64,000 nucleotides of DNA, from assembly GCA_016713905.1 (NCBI GenBank), contig JADJOE010000003.1, positions 1,922,001 to 1,986,000 of the forward strand, read 5' to 3'. The DNA is from Candidatus Vicinibacter proximus. GTDB lineage: Bacteria; Bacteroidota; Bacteroidia; Chitinophagales; Saprospiraceae. The notes beneath the pieces were generated by a model. The model had not been told where the DNA came from. It was given only the letters and a program-made list of their open reading frames with translations, and ran no database searches. This document shows positions 1 through 9,590 of this stretch, one piece after another; the stretch's first letter is position 1; each line of letters opens with the position of its first letter. Position numbers and translations under genes: made by a program.

Positions 1-2039
1 AATGAAAAAGCCTTAACAGAAAGAACCAGAAAGTTTTTGAAAGACAAATTTGGTATAGATGATTTAACGGCAAATCAGAAAGAAGCTGTTGAGATTGCTA
101 TTAATACCCCTGATATTGCAATAGTTCAGGGTCCTCCAGGAACAGGTAAATCTACAGTGGTTGCCGCCATTTGCGATAGACTTATTGAAATTGCCGAAAA
201 GAGCAGAAAGAATTACAATGGCAAGCTTATTTTAGTTTCTGCCTTCCAAAATGATACTGTTGAACACATTGCTTCAAAAATTTACACCTTAGGTTTACCA
301 ACAATAAAAATTGGGAAAGAGACACTAGGCAATATTAGAGCTGAGGATAAACTTATAGAGGAAATGAAATTGCAAATTTACACATCTCTTCAAAGGCTTA
401 AAATCAAAGGCACAAATCACAGAATTTCTAAAAAGTTAACTGACATTAAATCAATTTATATTTCTGAAAGGAATGATCAGAAATTAAAACAAGCTATTGA
501 AACTATAATTGCCACTATAGATATAAGCGATCAACTTTGGAATGATTGGAAAGAAATTAATGGCGACCGGAGCTTTAATGAATCCACGAATTTTAAGAAT
601 ATAAAACTTGTAAAAGGGATTCGGGCAGAATTTGAATCATACAATGACGATGGGTTTTATAAAATTCAGCACTTGTTAAAATCCGACATTCCCTTTACGG
701 AAGAAGAAAAATCATTTTTAGAAGCTTGCCCAGTTGACAATCCTGATAAGGCAATACTTAAACGTCTAAGCGAAATTCAGGAAGGCTATTTGGAGAGAAT
801 TAATTCATCTGCAAATACCATTGTTTCAGGTAACAATATTTCAATATTAAGTTGGCTTGAAAATGCGATAATATTCTTTAAGCAGAAAGAAGAATCTTCA
901 TACGAAGATCAGGATACTTTTTTTACCGCAAACCTTGAAGTATTAAGAGATGAACTTGATGGGAATGCTGAGTATATTAGGAATACTATTAAAGATTATG
1001 GAGAAAGCCTTGCGGCAACCAATCAAGTTGCAGGTGGGCGTGAAATGAGTACATATTCAAGTATTGATAATGTTATACTTGAAGAAGCAGCCCGTTCAAA
1101 TCCATTGGATCTTCTTATTCCAATGGCTAAAGCCACAGAAAGAATCATTATGGTTGGCGACCAGAATCAATTGCCGCATCTATTAGAGGATGATATCGCA
1201 GATGAAACATCAACAAAACTGTCAGATAAGTTTATAGCGGCTGAGACTAGAAAAAAATTAGAAGAATCATTGTTTGGTGTTATTTTCAAGAATCTACATA
1301 CTGCTAATCCGAGAAGGACAATTACACTTACCGAGCAGTTTCGTATGCACCCTTTTATTGGCGATTTCATCAGTAGGGTTTATTACAAAAACGAACTGAA
1401 AGCAGGTATTCCAAATCAAGCAGAACTTAAAAAACACAAGTTAGAGTTGCCCTGGGCAAAAGATAAAGTTGCTGTATTCTGTGACCTTAGAAAAATAAAG
1501 GCATGGAAGAAAGCGGTAAAAGTAAATCACGAAATGCCGAAGCCCAGCGAATAGTTAAAATATTAGATGAATTAAAAACAGACCCAAATTTCGAAAATTT
1601 AAGTATCGGTATCATCACTTTCTATGCAAAGCAGGTTAATGAATTATTTAAAGAAGCCAGTAAGAAGGGATATGCTGAGCTAAAGTCTGATGGTAATTAT
1701 GAAATTGCCTTACAATACCGTGAAACTGCTGACGGTCGTGAAAAACTGAGAATTGGCTCTGTCGATTCATTTCAAGGGAAAGAATTTGACATCGTTATTC
1801 TAAGTACAGTCCGTTCCAATGCTATTAATCGCAACCATGATAATTTCAAAAAAGTATTTGGCTTTTTAACCTTAGAAAACAGGCTTAATGTAGCCTTTTC
1901 CCGTGCTCAAAAGTTGCTCATTGTTGTGGGTGATGGAGAGATGTTCGCTGATGACTTTGCTAAAACCTATGTAGAAGGTCTTTTTGAATTTTATACAAAT
2001 CTCTCAATTGATAATGAATATGGCAATAGAATACAATAA
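1..2039 (+). CDS. UPF1/Dna2-like superfamily 1 helicase, 5' end outside window, one frame break
   Basis: ATP-dependent nucleic-acid helicase of the AAA_11/AAA_12 type. The frame is open from base 1, so the true start lies upstream. Visible motifs: Walker A GPPGTGKST (nt about 130-156), Walker B-like VILEEAARS, motif III GDQNQLP, motif IV LTEQFRMHP, then in the second half SVDSFQGKEFD (motif V) and RLNVAFSRA (motif VI). The first frame stops at 1554 and the rest continues in the -1 frame. The junction is an A5 run at 1491-1495: one extra A would join both parts as an uninterrupted protein, so this is either a sequencing error or a recent mutation. The next gene starts inside its 3' end. Neighbours suggest it is the helicase of a McrBC-like defence operon. 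Family is sure; substrate (RNA or DNA) is unknown. Confidence 0.85.
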
Positions 2040-3525
2040 CATATATTTTCATATTAAACGCAGGCCTTCAAGAAAGTCTATGATGGTATGTATTCCGTTT
2101 TATATGTATCGGATTGAGACGAATGAGTTTGAACACGGTTTAAATTTCTTCCAAAAGATTGTTCTGAAATTTAAGGCTAGACCAGGTATTAAAGATGAAG
2201 CTATTGCTGAATATACAGGGCTGGATTCAAAGCTAATCGGGATTGTAACAGGAGAACTGCAAGCAAAGCAACTTATTAATGAACATGGTTCATTAAGCGT
2301 AAAAGGAAAAGAAAAGTTAATGGAAGTTGACGGTCTGGTGATTAATTCTGGCAAGAAGAAAATTGGTTATGTATTCAAATATGTTAACCAAGATAAGCTT
2401 TACCCGTACTACATTAATCAAGTTGTCCCAGCAGATTTAATAGAAGATTCAAAGGGGCAGCATCCAAAAATTGTAACCGGCACAAAAGGTGATGGTGAGG
2501 ATTTCACAGACCTTCCTTTTTTCTTAGATGAAGCCATTAAAACTAAATCTAACTATAATCGACCTTCAGAAAGGGAAGTATTACAACTTATTCAAAATAG
2601 TAACAGAAAAGGAATTAATCAGGAAGAAGATGAAGCTAAAAATGAGAAGTTATCTAATCAGCTAAGCGTTCGATTTTTAAATGACCAACCTGAAGTTATT
2701 TGGGCTTGCTCTTATGTGTATTTACACCAGCATGAAGATGAGACCTATGAGCCTGATTGGAGAATGCTTGACCCGTTTGGTTTTGGCGATAACGTTGCAC
2801 TAAAGTTTTATATCAATAATCCGGTAAATAAACATTTATTAGAAAGTATTCATAACAGATTCGCTGATGCAAAAACATTAGGTGGTAAAGTACTTGCGGA
2901 TTATCAGGAACAGTTAAACAAGCTAATAGAAGAAAAGTTGCTATCCGATTTTTCAATAGGTTTCAATAGCCTAGATAAAAATTTGCAATTGTATCTTGAG
3001 ACAATTATAAAGAACCTAATTCTTATTGAAAACAATAATTTCAATGACTTGGATGGTAGTGTTTCCTTCTCTCTAAATCTACAAAATGCTTTAGAAAATA
3101 TCTTAAAGCAAGACAAAGAGAAAAGAGCTTCATTTTATGAAATCGTTTATGCGGAATTAGATATTGATTCTTCCAAAAAGAGGAATAGTCTTATTGGGAT
3201 TTACCGCCAGAGATTGTTTTCAAATAACACTCAAGTGCCTCAGCCGTTATTAAACGCAAGTAGAGGCAATTTGGCTAAAGGCAATTCCCTGTTATCCTAT
3301 TTAGTGTCATTCGTTCTTACTTACAATTTCGATAACAAATCTGTTCTATTTAAAATCCTGAATGATAGAATTGAACTTTTTATTGAAGTGGCTCAACTTA
3401 GAAATGAAAAAGGCCACGGACAAACTTCAAACGAAAAGGCCTTGAAGCCCCTTTCTAAAGAAGAAGTAGAAAAATATTATGGCTTCATAAAATCATTTAT
3501 AAACGACTGCATTAAATTCAATTGA
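2020..3525 (+). CDS. Winged-helix protein with C-terminal HEPN-type RNase motif
   Basis: About 501 residues, not a family I can name. Residues about 40-90 look like a winged helix-turn-helix (AIAEYTGLDSKLIGIVTGEL). The middle is of unknown fold and is followed by a helical C-terminal domain. That domain carries R461-N-E-K-G-H466 (nt 3400-3417), an exact Rx4H HEPN signature with the favoured N after R, typical of metal-independent RNases in defence and toxin systems. ATG 2020 is chosen because earlier in-frame ATGs (1984, 2014) lie deeper in the helicase gene; the start remains uncertain. It overlaps the helicase by 20 bp and ends 1 bp before the McrB-like gene, so translation is probably coupled. 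The likely role is RNA-cleaving effector or target-recognition subunit of the operon (inference). Confidence 0.65.
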   Translation: MAIEYNNIYFHIKRRPSRKSMMVCIPFYMYRIETNEFEHGLNFFQKIVLKFKARPGIKDEAIAEYTGLDSKLIGIVTGELQAKQLINEHGSLSVKGKEKLMEVDGLVINSGKKKIGYVFKYVNQDKLYPYYINQVVPADLIEDSKGQHPKIVTGTKGDGEDFTDLPFFLDEAIKTKSNYNRPSEREVLQLIQNSNRKGINQEEDEAKNEKLSNQLSVRFLNDQPEVIWACSYVYLHQHEDETYEPDWRMLDPFGFGDNVALKFYINNPVNKHLLESIHNRFADAKTLGGKVLADYQEQLNKLIEEKLLSDFSIGFNSLDKNLQLYLETIIKNLILIENNNFNDLDGSVSFSLNLQNALENILKQDKEKRASFYEIVYAELDIDSSKKRNSLIGIYRQRLFSNNTQVPQPLLNASRGNLAKGNSLLSYLVSFVLTYNFDNKSVLFKILNDRIELFIEVAQLRNEKGHGQTSNEKALKPLSKEEVEKYYGFIKSFINDCIKFN

Positions 3526-3526
3526 T

Positions 3527-5857
3527 ATGGGAAAGAATAAAAATAGGAATAAGAATATTCCGCAAAATAACCAACCAGCTAAACAAACTCCTACAGCACC
3601 TGTAAAACCAATGCTTACAGATGAGCAGAAAATTGAGATTGAGTTTAAGCAAGAGGAACTTCAATCTGTAGATCCAGTTGAACAATTAACTCCTGAATCT
3701 GAGTCTAAATTGAAAGAATCTGAAACAAAGGATGACTTGTCAAAATATTGGACCTTTGTAAAAGATATCAATAAACGCCTCGAATCTCTATTGGTGTCAA
3801 CTAAGGATGAAAAAGATAAGACAAGTAAATTAAAAGAAGAGTTAGAATCTTCAAAAAAGGAAGCCGATGGTATAAAAGCTGATTTAAAGAAGAAGCTAGA
3901 AGACTATAACAAAAAGGACAAAGAGCTTACAGAAAGGGAATTTGCTCTTGACAATGGCGAATATACTTCTGTTATTAGAAGGCTTCTTGATACAATTAAA
4001 GACACCGAACAAAAGGTGTTTACTGATACTGAAAATTTATTGAAGGAACTGTCTGCGTTTCATAAGAAAAATATTGAGGATTTTTCAGAACATATCAGTC
4101 TTAATGCTGATTTTGAAAAGCAACAGGCAGAACTTAAAAGAGAAAAGAAAAAGTTTGAAGTTGAAAAACAAATTTTCAAAGATGATTTGCAGGATGAGTT
4201 TGAAACCAAGTATTCTGAGCAGTTAACAATAAAAACCGCAGAACTAGAAAGATTACAGCGTAAAGCAAATACAATTGAGCAGGAGAATGCGAATTTAAAA
4301 CAGCTTTTTGAAGACTTGCAAAATGCCTTTGAATCAACAGAGCCACAAGAAATTTTAATGCAACATTCTTTTCTGACTAAAGAATTGGAAAATCTGAAAA
4401 AGGAAATAAATGAAAGACCAGAACAATTTGAATTAGATACTAAACAAGCAAAAATTGAGGAGCTTCAGGCAAAAGTAACAGAGTATCAATCAAAGATTAA
4501 TGAAGGGGAATTACTTGAACTCAAACGTATTTTAAGCAATATGGATTCTTATGTTATAGAAATTAACGCTTACAAGAATCAAATAGAAAGTGCAAAAGTT
4601 CGGGAAGCTTCATTGAAAAAGACCATTGACGACTTATCAGTAACCATTGATCAACTTAAAGGCGAATCGACTAAAAAGGCGGATGCCTTTGAATTTGCCA
4701 AAAATTGCGATTCTGATGCCAGAAACCTTGGTTTCAATCATCTTCAAAACAAAAAGGATGCTCCTGCTAATTTGGTTGACCTATCCAGCTATGTTCAGCA
4801 ATGGATGGCATTCAAGTCGGATAAACCATTTTATTATTCACTAGAAACAATCAGAATATTTCTTGCGGGTTTGCACATGTCACCAATTAGTATTTTGCAA
4901 GGAATAAGCGGAACAGGAAAAACAAGCTTGCCAAGAGAGTTTGCGAAGGCTTTGGTTTCTGACGGATATTATGTAGGTGTAGATGATGACAACCAAAATA
5001 AAGCTCCCTACAGGATATGTGCTGTTCAATCAGGTTGGAGAGACAACATGGACTTGATGGGCTATTACAATTCTTTTGAGCACAAATACAAAGAGACCGA
5101 TTTCTTTAAAGCTCTATACACAGCTAATCAGCCAAAATATGCTGACACCTTATTCCTGATCATCCTCGATGAAATGAATCTTTCAAGGCCTGAGCACTAT
5201 TTTGCTGATTTCCTATCACTGTTAGAACAATCTCCATCTGAACGTTATATTGGTCTTACAAACACGCCTAATGAAGTTTTACCGGCACTAATTAAAGGAG
5301 GTAAACTCAAGATTCCGGAAAATGTAAGATTTATTGGAACTGCAAATCATGATGAAACTACTTTAGAGTTTGCACCTAAAACCTATGACCGTTCCAATTT
5401 GATGGAAATGCCAAAGAACCATCCAGATAAAAAAGACTTTAAAACAACTGATGGTAGCTTCAATGTAAAATACAGTTGGCTGAACAAAAAATTCGAAGAG
5501 GCTGAGCAAAAGCAGAAAGACTCATTCAATAAGTTCCATACTTTCATAAATTCAGATGATATGAAATTGCTCTTAATGGATAAAGGAATCGGGATTGGAA
5601 ATCGTCTTGAATTTCAGGCAGAGAAGTTTATTAGCGTTTTTGTTGAATCAGGTAAGGAAAAAGAAAAAGATGTTGCAAAAGCAATTGACCATTTAATATC
5701 AAGCCGTCTTTTTAGGTCCTTGAAAAATAGATACGATTTAGATAAAGCAAACATGACAAAATTCAAGGATGATTATGTAAAACTATTTAATACTTCATTT
5801 AAGCTTCAGCCAAGTTTTGCAATTGAGTTATTAACAACAGAAATAAGTAAGAAGTAA
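3527..5857 (+). CDS. McrB-like AAA+ GTPase fused to a long N-terminal coiled coil
   Basis: 776 residues. Residues about 75-390 are rich in Lys/Glu heptads and predict a very long coiled coil, which classical McrB lacks. The C-terminal third is a McrB-type AAA+ motor: Walker A GISGTGKTS (about residues 458-466), Walker B LIILDEMNLSR (about 543-553) and a McrB-like sensor segment FIGTANHDE followed by YDRSNLMEM. McrB proteins hydrolyse GTP and form rings that drive an McrC-type nuclease partner. The gene overlaps the next one by one base (TAATG), the normal arrangement for a McrB/McrC pair. The coiled-coil extension matches the branch of McrBC systems described as CoCoNuTs (coiled-coil nuclease tandems), which I name from memory. 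Family call is strong; nucleotide preference and target are inferred. Confidence 0.82.
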   Translation: MGKNKNRNKNIPQNNQPAKQTPTAPVKPMLTDEQKIEIEFKQEELQSVDPVEQLTPESESKLKESETKDDLSKYWTFVKDINKRLESLLVSTKDEKDKTSKLKEELESSKKEADGIKADLKKKLEDYNKKDKELTEREFALDNGEYTSVIRRLLDTIKDTEQKVFTDTENLLKELSAFHKKNIEDFSEHISLNADFEKQQAELKREKKKFEVEKQIFKDDLQDEFETKYSEQLTIKTAELERLQRKANTIEQENANLKQLFEDLQNAFESTEPQEILMQHSFLTKELENLKKEINERPEQFELDTKQAKIEELQAKVTEYQSKINEGELLELKRILSNMDSYVIEINAYKNQIESAKVREASLKKTIDDLSVTIDQLKGESTKKADAFEFAKNCDSDARNLGFNHLQNKKDAPANLVDLSSYVQQWMAFKSDKPFYYSLETIRIFLAGLHMSPISILQGISGTGKTSLPREFAKALVSDGYYVGVDDDNQNKAPYRICAVQSGWRDNMDLMGYYNSFEHKYKETDFFKALYTANQPKYADTLFLIILDEMNLSRPEHYFADFLSLLEQSPSERYIGLTNTPNEVLPALIKGGKLKIPENVRFIGTANHDETTLEFAPKTYDRSNLMEMPKNHPDKKDFKTTDGSFNVKYSWLNKKFEEAEQKQKDSFNKFHTFINSDDMKLLLMDKGIGIGNRLEFQAEKFISVFVESGKEKEKDVAKAIDHLISSRLFRSLKNRYDLDKANMTKFKDDYVKLFNTSFKLQPSFAIELLTTEISKK

Positions 5858-7605
5858 TGAATCTATATGACAGATATATAGATAAAATTGTCTTGGAAAA
5901 AGACCTGCCAAATCAAATTGATTTTGGTAGATATTGTATTATGGATAATGACGGAGGTTTTAAGGATATTACTTATTCAAACTTTCAAACAAATAAAGCA
6001 ATCAGCCAGGAATTACTTTTAGCGAAAAATAAAAGCATACAGGAAATATTCATTGATATTTCAATTGACATAGACAAAGCAGGAAATGATAATTTTAATG
6101 TAATACCATTAATCCGTAGAATCAAAAATAAATTAGGATTAAATGAGTTTGAAAAACAACTTTATGAAAAGGTTTTTCACCTCGAAGAGATATTCAGAGT
6201 GCCGCATTATTTGCTTGAAAGAGAGATAGAGAAAGTGAATGTATCCAGAGCAAAGAGGATACCTTCTAAAAGTTATCAATACCTGGCGTCACATACAGAA
6301 GATTGGATTCATAAAAGCATTGTAAGTTTTAAACCAAGCAGAATTCTTAATGAAGAATTGGAGTTGAATTTTGATATTTATGAAAATCAACTGACGGTTG
6401 CTTTTCTTGAAAGATGCTTGGTTTATCTTAATTCAAGGATGAAGGAAATCCAGGATATCAAATCTTTTCTATCTGAATATGAAAAACTACTTAAAAACAG
6501 AAACGACCAAAAGGGATGGTATAAAAAGATAAATAGAAATCTGAGTTTGATTGGTGCTGTTTATGAAGATGACCATTTTCATGGCAAAAGCAAAGATGGA
6601 TCAACATTAACTGAAACAGAGGAAACTTTGAATCAAATCAATAAAAGGCTTTTGCTACTTCGCAAAAGTGACCTTTTCGACTTGGTAAACAAACGAGCCA
6701 CACAATCTATTTCGCTTCGCAATACGAATGTATTAGTAAATCACAAACATTACAGGTATATAAAATCTTTATGGATTGAACTTGAGAAGGTGAAGCCAGA
6801 AAAAAGCGATTCGGAAAAAATCAAATTTGAACAAGATGTTTTTAAAGGACTTAGAGCTTATGGTAAAAGTCTATTTACATATATCTTAAAAAACAATTTG
6901 GAATACGAACTTAATGGGAATTATAAAAATCTAAGTGGTCAACATTTGCTTTTAAGCAAAGTAAATTTCATAGAAACAGACAAAGGAGCTTTTCTACTTA
7001 CGATTGGTAATTACCAAATCAAAATTGTCATTATTGGCAATGAACCTATTGTTGATGATAATCTTTACTCATCACTAAAAAGCAAGAATACTTTCGTCTT
7101 GTATTTTGCTGAGCAAACAATAATAGGTAATTCAAAGCTAATTCAAATAAATCCATTAGACCCTGATAGTATTGAACGCTTAGGTACTTTGGTCAGAAAG
7201 TTCCTTTTGATGGCATATTTAGATAATATCTTCAACGAGTATGAATTTAAACACCTTCTAAAAGATTATATAAAATATATACCAACTCAATTCATAGATT
7301 TTATCAGCTATAGTTACAAGTTTCATTCATTCCCCAAAACAAAACTATCATTTGAAGAAGTAAAAAAAGCTATTGAGAACGACTCAGTATTTAAATCCAA
7401 ATGCAGACCTGACCAGGATAACATCTTAAAAGCAATTTCTGATTTGCTTGAGGAAATAGAATTGAATGCGATTCGGCTAAAGGACGATTATTTGAACTGT
7501 TTCAATTGTGGTGAAAAACTACATTCATTCCACATTGAAAAACTAAATTACCTCAAATGTACATCCTGCCAATGTTTGATTGATAGTTCAAATAATGAAA
7601 AATAA
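5857..7605 (+). CDS. DUF2357/McrC-like partner protein with C-terminal zinc ribbon
   Basis: 582 residues. The segment around ELNFDIYENQLTVAFLERCL resembles the DUF2357 module that accompanies McrB-like ATPases, and the position immediately after such a gene supports an McrC-like role. The C-terminus has a four-cysteine zinc ribbon (C548xxC551, C568xxC571). I do not see a clear PD-(D/E)xK nuclease core, so the protein may lack nuclease activity or have a diverged one. The frame stops at 7603-7605 inside GAAAAATAA. In the -1 frame it stays open for 31 more codons to a TGA at 7692-7694, which overlaps the ATG of the WYL gene. One extra A in the A5 run (7598-7602) would give this longer protein. 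Family assignment is moderate. Confidence 0.65.
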   Translation: MNLYDRYIDKIVLEKDLPNQIDFGRYCIMDNDGGFKDITYSNFQTNKAISQELLLAKNKSIQEIFIDISIDIDKAGNDNFNVIPLIRRIKNKLGLNEFEKQLYEKVFHLEEIFRVPHYLLEREIEKVNVSRAKRIPSKSYQYLASHTEDWIHKSIVSFKPSRILNEELELNFDIYENQLTVAFLERCLVYLNSRMKEIQDIKSFLSEYEKLLKNRNDQKGWYKKINRNLSLIGAVYEDDHFHGKSKDGSTLTETEETLNQINKRLLLLRKSDLFDLVNKRATQSISLRNTNVLVNHKHYRYIKSLWIELEKVKPEKSDSEKIKFEQDVFKGLRAYGKSLFTYILKNNLEYELNGNYKNLSGQHLLLSKVNFIETDKGAFLLTIGNYQIKIVIIGNEPIVDDNLYSSLKSKNTFVLYFAEQTIIGNSKLIQINPLDPDSIERLGTLVRKFLLMAYLDNIFNEYEFKHLLKDYIKYIPTQFIDFISYSYKFHSFPKTKLSFEEVKKAIENDSVFKSKCRPDQDNILKAISDLLEEIELNAIRLKDDYLNCFNCGEKLHSFHIEKLNYLKCTSCQCLIDSSNNEK

Positions 7606-7690
7606 TTCTGAAAATAGATGATTCAAAATATAATACAATAGCAATTGATGAATTTGGCATGGATGCTTTAACCTTTAACCAAGCGGATTT

Positions 7691-8716
7691 ATGAGTATCA
7701 ATAAAAACGCTTATCTAAGATACCAGATACTTGATAAATGCTTTAGCAACAAGTACAAAATTTATTTTATCGAGGATTTACTGGATGAAGTGAATAAGGC
7801 ATTGGAAGACTTCAATGGTTCCGGTTCTAAAATAGAAAGAAGGCAACTTTTTGATGACATCAAATTTATGGAAAGTGAAGCAGGTTGGTCAATTCCATTA
7901 GAAAGAATTAAAGATGGTAAAAAGGTAAAATATCGCTATAGTGAAGATAACTTCAGCATCAAAAATCAAAAGATAAGTGATGAAGAATTAGATGCTATTA
8001 ATGCTGCATTGATGGTTCTATTGCGTTTCAGAGGGCTTCCTCAGTTTGAATGGATTAACGAATTGGTTCCTAAACTACAATCGCTATTTCAGCAAGATGA
8101 AACAATTGAAGTGATAAGCTTTGACCAAAATGAATTTCTCATAGGTTTAGAGCATTTACCAATGCTTTATAAAAGCATTATAAAGGAAACAACTCTTGTA
8201 ATTGAATACCAATCATTCAAAGACACAAATCCTAAATTGTTAAAAATTCATCCCTATTGTTTGAAACAATTCAATAAAAGATGGTTTCTATTTGGCCTTA
8301 ACAATACAGACAAACTACTCTATAATTTACCATTAGACAGAATTAAAAACATTAAACCTGATTCAACTAAATTCAAGAAAAATACTGGCACAAATTTCAA
8401 GGAATACTTTGAAGACATTGTTGGAGTTAGTTTTCAAGCAAATAGTAAACCGATTAAAATAAAGATGCAACTGGATAACGAAATTGCTCCCTACATATTG
8501 ACCAAACCGCTGCACGGTTCGCAAAAGAAGATTGAGTCAAATGACAAAGGTCTTATTATTCAAATAGAAGTTATCCCTAACCATGAATTGAAGCAACTTC
8601 TTCTGTCATATGGAGACGGTCTTGAAATACTTTCACCAAAATCATTCAGAGTCGAAATTTTTAACACTATTACCCGAATGAACAAAAAATATAATAAAAC
8701 AGAAACCCTATCATGA
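7691..8716 (+). CDS. WYL-domain transcriptional regulator
   Basis: 341 residues. The N-terminal half (about 1-75) fits a winged helix-turn-helix. Residues about 160-225 are a WYL domain, seen as TTLVIEYQS, then KIHPYCLKQFNKRWFLFGL, then LPLDRIKNI. WYL proteins bind ligands or nucleic acid and often control or sense for phage-defence loci. The ATG overlaps the stop of the extended upstream frame, and its own stop overlaps the next start (ATGA at 8713-8716). It therefore links the McrBC-like genes to the downstream enzyme cluster in one apparent transcription unit. It probably represses or activates this operon in response to infection (inference). Confidence 0.85.
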   Translation: MSINKNAYLRYQILDKCFSNKYKIYFIEDLLDEVNKALEDFNGSGSKIERRQLFDDIKFMESEAGWSIPLERIKDGKKVKYRYSEDNFSIKNQKISDEELDAINAALMVLLRFRGLPQFEWINELVPKLQSLFQQDETIEVISFDQNEFLIGLEHLPMLYKSIIKETTLVIEYQSFKDTNPKLLKIHPYCLKQFNKRWFLFGLNNTDKLLYNLPLDRIKNIKPDSTKFKKNTGTNFKEYFEDIVGVSFQANSKPIKIKMQLDNEIAPYILTKPLHGSQKKIESNDKGLIIQIEVIPNHELKQLLLSYGDGLEILSPKSFRVEIFNTITRMNKKYNKTETLS

Positions 8717-9567
8717 ATCATAATATATCCCCAAATAAAAATGGTATAGGTGTAACAATTGATAAAATAAATTTAGCTAGCGATTTATCTGCTACTTTAA
8801 TAATTCAAATTCAGGATTTACTTAGTAAGTATAAAGTTGTCGTCTTTAAAGACCAACACTTAACTGATGAACAATTAAGTGATTTTGCTTTTCGTTTTGG
8901 ACCTCCATTTGTACCTGATAATAAATTTCCTGTATTAGGCAGCAAGGATTCTAGTAATCCGATTGTGATAGTTGGAAATCAAGCACATGAATATTCTAAT
9001 TCATATTTGGGGCATCAAGAAGTACTGCCGCATTCAGATCACCAGTGGTTAAAATGTCCATCATCAGCATCTTTGCTATACGCATTGGATATTCATCTAA
9101 ATTCTGCACCAACTGTATGGTTCGATATGGTACAGGCATACAATATGCTTGATTCTGAAACCAAATCGATTATTGAAGAAATAAATTCAATTACGTATAA
9201 TCCTTTTTATAGACCATTTGGTTCTGTTTCAGCGAAATATGTTGATAGAAACATTGATATTCCTCCGGGGGATACCTTCCCTCATCCTTTGGTTAGAACG
9301 CATCCTCTTACTAAAGAAAAAATTCTTTACTTGAATATTGCATATGAGTTAGATTTTGTTGGTGTTCCTTATAAAGTTGGAAATGAATTGTTTTCAAAAT
9401 TGAATGACCATATAATTAACCTTAGTTACAAATACGAACATCATTGGCATAATGGTGATTTGGTATTCTGGGACAATCGGTCTACGATACATTACAGACC
9501 GTCATTTGATTCCAGTATTAGAAGGGTTTTAAAGCGTGTAACGATTGGCGGTGAAATGCCTTATTGA
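8713..9567 (+). CDS. TauD/TfdA-family Fe(II)/2-oxoglutarate dioxygenase
   Basis: 284 residues, the usual family length. The iron triad is visible as H107-S-D109 (in LPHSDHQW) and H260 in WDNRSTIHYRP, with the 2-oxoglutarate-binding arginine at R270 or R271 (IRRVLKR). Family members hydroxylate unactivated carbons of small substrates such as taurine, carnitine precursors, phosphonates and amino acids. The substrate here cannot be read from sequence. ATGA overlap with the WYL gene implies co-translation; an HD-domain gene follows after 23 bp. It looks like the first enzyme of an eight-gene cluster. Confidence 0.88.
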   Translation: MNHNISPNKNGIGVTIDKINLASDLSATLIIQIQDLLSKYKVVVFKDQHLTDEQLSDFAFRFGPPFVPDNKFPVLGSKDSSNPIVIVGNQAHEYSNSYLGHQEVLPHSDHQWLKCPSSASLLYALDIHLNSAPTVWFDMVQAYNMLDSETKSIIEEINSITYNPFYRPFGSVSAKYVDRNIDIPPGDTFPHPLVRTHPLTKEKILYLNIAYELDFVGVPYKVGNELFSKLNDHIINLSYKYEHHWHNGDLVFWDNRSTIHYRPSFDSSIRRVLKRVTIGGEMPY

Positions 9568-9590
9568 TAAAAACTAAATAGTTTAATAAC

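Noticed and set aside
1488..1503. Programmed -1 frameshifting in the helicase
   Set aside because: The local A AAA ATA is not a good X XXY YYZ heptamer in the reading frame and no downstream stem-loop is obvious; a sequence error or mutation is simpler.
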